A stretch of DNA of 7,010 nucleotides from Propionibacteriaceae bacterium (GTDB taxonomy: Bacteria; Actinomycetota; Actinomycetes; Propionibacteriales; Propionibacteriaceae): assembly GCA_003158895.1 (NCBI GenBank), contig PMLO01000237.1, forward strand, positions 1 through 7,010, given 5' to 3'. Both the position numbers and the translations under genes were made by a program. The notes below the pieces were generated by a model. That model searched no databases, was not told where the DNA came from, and saw only the letters and a program-made list of their open reading frames with translations. This document shows, piece after piece, positions 5,793 to 7,010 of the stretch. The first letter of the stretch is position 1. Every line of letters begins with the position of its first letter.

Positions 5793-6150
5793 TTATCCCC
5801 CTCGCTCGGATTGCCAGAGTCTATGCACGTGGGTCTCGGGACGTGGACCCGCGACGATCCAACCGTGCCCGTCGAACACAAGCCCAAACGCCATGCCCGG
5901 ACGGCAACCCCAACGCGATTGCCGGCGTCCAACGCCAGTTCGCCATATCGCAGGCCACCCACGACGCGGGCGGCACCGCAAGACGCAACCGCTGCGGCAT
6001 CGCCTCCACCAACTCGTCGAGCTGCCGAGCCTGGCGGGGTCAGCGGGCGAGGCTTCGAACTCGTCACTGCCATCGGGTCGCTAGCCTTCACCGGGGAGGT
6101 TTCGACGAGCTCCTCATCGGTCGCAGGGTTGAACGCTGTTCTGACTCCCA
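5793..6150 (-). pseudogene. Decayed tyrosine-recombinase (phage-type integrase) fragment
   Basis: Read on the minus strand with frame changes, this stretch rebuilds the middle of an integrase. RTAFNPATDEELVETSPVKA (6142-6083), then PLTP, matches the end of the core-binding domain and the linker. After a +1 shift near 6025-6034 comes QLDELVEAMPQRLRLAVPPA (6024-5965). After loss of one base near 5958 comes GLRYGEL (5956-5936), the box holding the first catalytic arginine. After a third shift between about 5933 and 5890, DGHGWIVAGPRPETHVHR (5873-5820) matches the GPPKT..R stretch. TAA follows at 5795-5793. The spacing between blocks is what the family shows. The HxxR box and catalytic tyrosine are missing, so it cannot be active. 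Its end is 14 bases from the CtaG-like start. The upstream limit is approximate. Confidence 0.75.
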
Positions 6151-6168
6151 AGGCGCTCCATCTATAAA
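6139..6168 (+). promoter_or_regulatory. Candidate marR promoter
   Basis: TTCTGA (6139-6144) and TATAAA (6163-6168) are 18 bases apart on the plus strand. The -10 lies in the most AT-rich patch of the area. Transcription would begin near 6175 and run through the TTGCA palindrome into marR. The -35 is poor, and the AT-rich patch overlaps the edge of the integrase remnant. Confidence 0.4.
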
Positions 6169-6216
6169 TATCAACGATCTCATCGGATTTCGGAATACAG
6201 CGCGCTGCCGCGATGG

Positions 6217-6229
6217 TTGCAGAGTGCAA
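6217..6229. promoter_or_regulatory. TTGCA-N3-TGCAA palindrome, probable MarR operator
   Basis: TTGCAGAGTGCAA is a perfect 5+3+5 inverted repeat ending five bases before the preferred marR ATG (6234). TTGC/GCAA arms are typical of MarR-family operators, and these repressors usually control their own gene and the adjoining efflux pump. Binding is inferred from position and symmetry. Confidence 0.6.
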
Positions 6230-6233
6230 GCAC

Positions 6234-6677
6234 ATGACTGAGACTCGTACCGCCCTCCTTGAGGCGCTCTCCGCAGATCTGGCCCGTACGGTCAGGTTCG
6301 TCCGCGCGCTCAAGCAGCGATACGGCGTCCCGGATCCCGCTTCGTTGCCGCTGCTCTTCCGGCTGCTCGAGGGGCCCGATCGGCCCACCGAACTGGCGGA
6401 GGCCCTGCACCTCGACCTGTCGGTCGTGAGTCGCCAGCTCACGTCGCTGTCGGGGAGGGGACTCGTAGCGAAGACGAAGGATCCGGGGGATGGCCGAGCA
6501 CATCAGGTGGAGATCACCGATACGGGACGTGCCCTGACCGCCGAGGTCGAACGGATCCGTACGGAGTTCCTCGCAAGCCTTGTACAGGAGTGGGACGAAG
6601 CCGACGTCCGTCACTTCGCCACCTATCTTCACCGGCTCTCGGAGTCGCTGGAACAGAACGAATGCACTGGTCGCTGA
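6234..6677 (+). CDS. MarR-family transcriptional regulator
   Basis: A 147-residue protein of standard MarR length. Helix-turn-helix residues lie at about 50-74 (RPTELAEALHLDLSVVSRQL), followed by SGRGLVAK. The wing is DPGDGRAHQVEITDTGR (83-99), the family's D-x-R-x5-LT pattern with valine and isoleucine variants. Terminal helices for dimerisation flank these. It should bind DNA as a dimer and release it on binding a small ligand; the ligand is unknown. ATG at 6234 is preferred over the in-frame ATG at 6213: the family N-terminus starts there, and the operator palindrome lies between the two. Neither start has a strong ribosome-binding site. It is followed after 25 bases by a drug-exporter gene on the same strand, the usual MarR-controlled efflux operon. 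Confidence 0.92.
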   Translation: MTETRTALLEALSADLARTVRFVRALKQRYGVPDPASLPLLFRLLEGPDRPTELAEALHLDLSVVSRQLTSLSGRGLVAKTKDPGDGRAHQVEITDTGRALTAEVERIRTEFLASLVQEWDEADVRHFATYLHRLSESLEQNECTGR

Positions 6678-6702
6678 GGCGACCGCACCACCTAGGGGAC
6701 AT

Positions 6703-7010
6703 ATGACCACCGCACCGCACGCGCACCGCTCGTCCGACGAGCTCACACCGCGCCAGATCACCATCATCCTGCTCGGGCTGATGTCCGGCATGTTCTTGGC
6801 AGCGCTCGACCAGAACGTGGTCGGCACCGCCATGAAGACGATCGCCGACGAGCTCCACGGACTCGACCAGCAGGTCTGGGTGACGACCGCGTACATGATC
6901 ACGTCGACAATCTCGACGCCCATCTACGGCAAGCTCAGCGACCTGTACGGGAGGAAGAAGTTCTTCCTCCTGGCGATCACGATCTTCATCCTCGGTTCGG
7001 CGATGTCCGC
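6703..7010 (+). CDS. DHA2-type (EmrB/QacA-like) MFS drug exporter, N-terminal part
   Basis: The first 102 residues of a gene that runs off the right edge. A short cytoplasmic lead is followed by helix 1 (ITIILLGLMSGMFLAALDQN, 19-38) with the LDQNVVGTAMKTIADEL stretch, equivalent to the LDxTIVNVALP motif of 14-helix exporters. Helix 2 comes next, then MFS motif A, GKLSDLYGRKK, at 76-86, and the start of helix 3. The ATG at 6703 is preceded by AGGGGA (6694-6699). Members expel drugs, dyes or other toxic compounds using the proton gradient. The upstream MarR gene, 25 bases away, is its likely regulator. The substrate cannot be predicted from this part. Confidence 0.93.
   Translation, partial: MTTAPHAHRSSDELTPRQITIILLGLMSGMFLAALDQNVVGTAMKTIADELHGLDQQVWVTTAYMITSTISTPIYGKLSDLYGRKKFFLLAITIFILGSAMS

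Noticed and set aside
5108..6442. A 444-codon open frame on the minus strand through the CtaG-like gene, integrase relic and marR
   Set aside because: It joins antisense marR, part of the integrase relic and an out-of-phase reading of the CtaG-like gene. Only the 6142-6026 and 5965-5936 pieces are meaningful, and they are counted in the pseudogene.

Overview
The window is GC-rich, and its coding regions strongly favour G or C at third codon positions. Together with the gene families seen (ArsR, TDT/SLAC1, CtaG-like, MarR with a DHA2 transporter), this suggests a high-GC actinobacterium; I cannot name the genus. No rRNA, tRNA or CRISPR array is visible. The two outermost genes run off the window edges.

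Layout. At the left edge is a nearly complete Gfo/Idh/MocA-type oxidoreductase (1-954, minus), preceded by a 355-base gene-free stretch with palindromes and G-tracts. Next is a minus-strand metal/metalloid-type block: TDT/SLAC1-family anion transporter (4128-3016), ArsR repressor with the CVC arsenite-sensing motif (2950-2633), ArsP/PF03773-type permease (2636-1578, start overlapping the arsR stop as ATGA) and an 80-residue CxxC thioredoxin-fold protein (1552-1310). Divergent from this block is a small AhpD/carboxymuconolactone-decarboxylase-like protein (4356-4736, plus). Further right are a CtaG-like membrane protein (5778-4984, minus), a MarR regulator (6234-6677, plus) and the start of a DHA2-type MFS drug exporter (6703 to the edge, plus).

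How the genes fit together. ArsR, permease and redox protein look like a translationally coupled metalloid-detoxification operon. Inverted repeats of the form WTCAA-N6-TTGAA recur at the arsR start, in the TDT upstream region and, twice, just before the AhpD-like gene. At three promoters the repeat sits at the same place relative to a candidate -10 element. This suggests that one ArsR controls all three transcription units. The MarR/MFS pair looks like a self-regulated efflux operon with a TTGCA-N3-TGCAA palindrome just before the marR start.

Decayed DNA. Two gene fragments lie between the arsenic-type block and the MarR/MFS pair. One is the tail of a membrane protein (about 4739-4879, plus) that begins directly at the end of the AhpD-like gene. 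The other is a frameshifted, C-terminally truncated tyrosine integrase (about 6150-5793, minus), recognisable only when three frames are read together. They mark this part as a rearranged accessory region, probably a relic of a genomic island.
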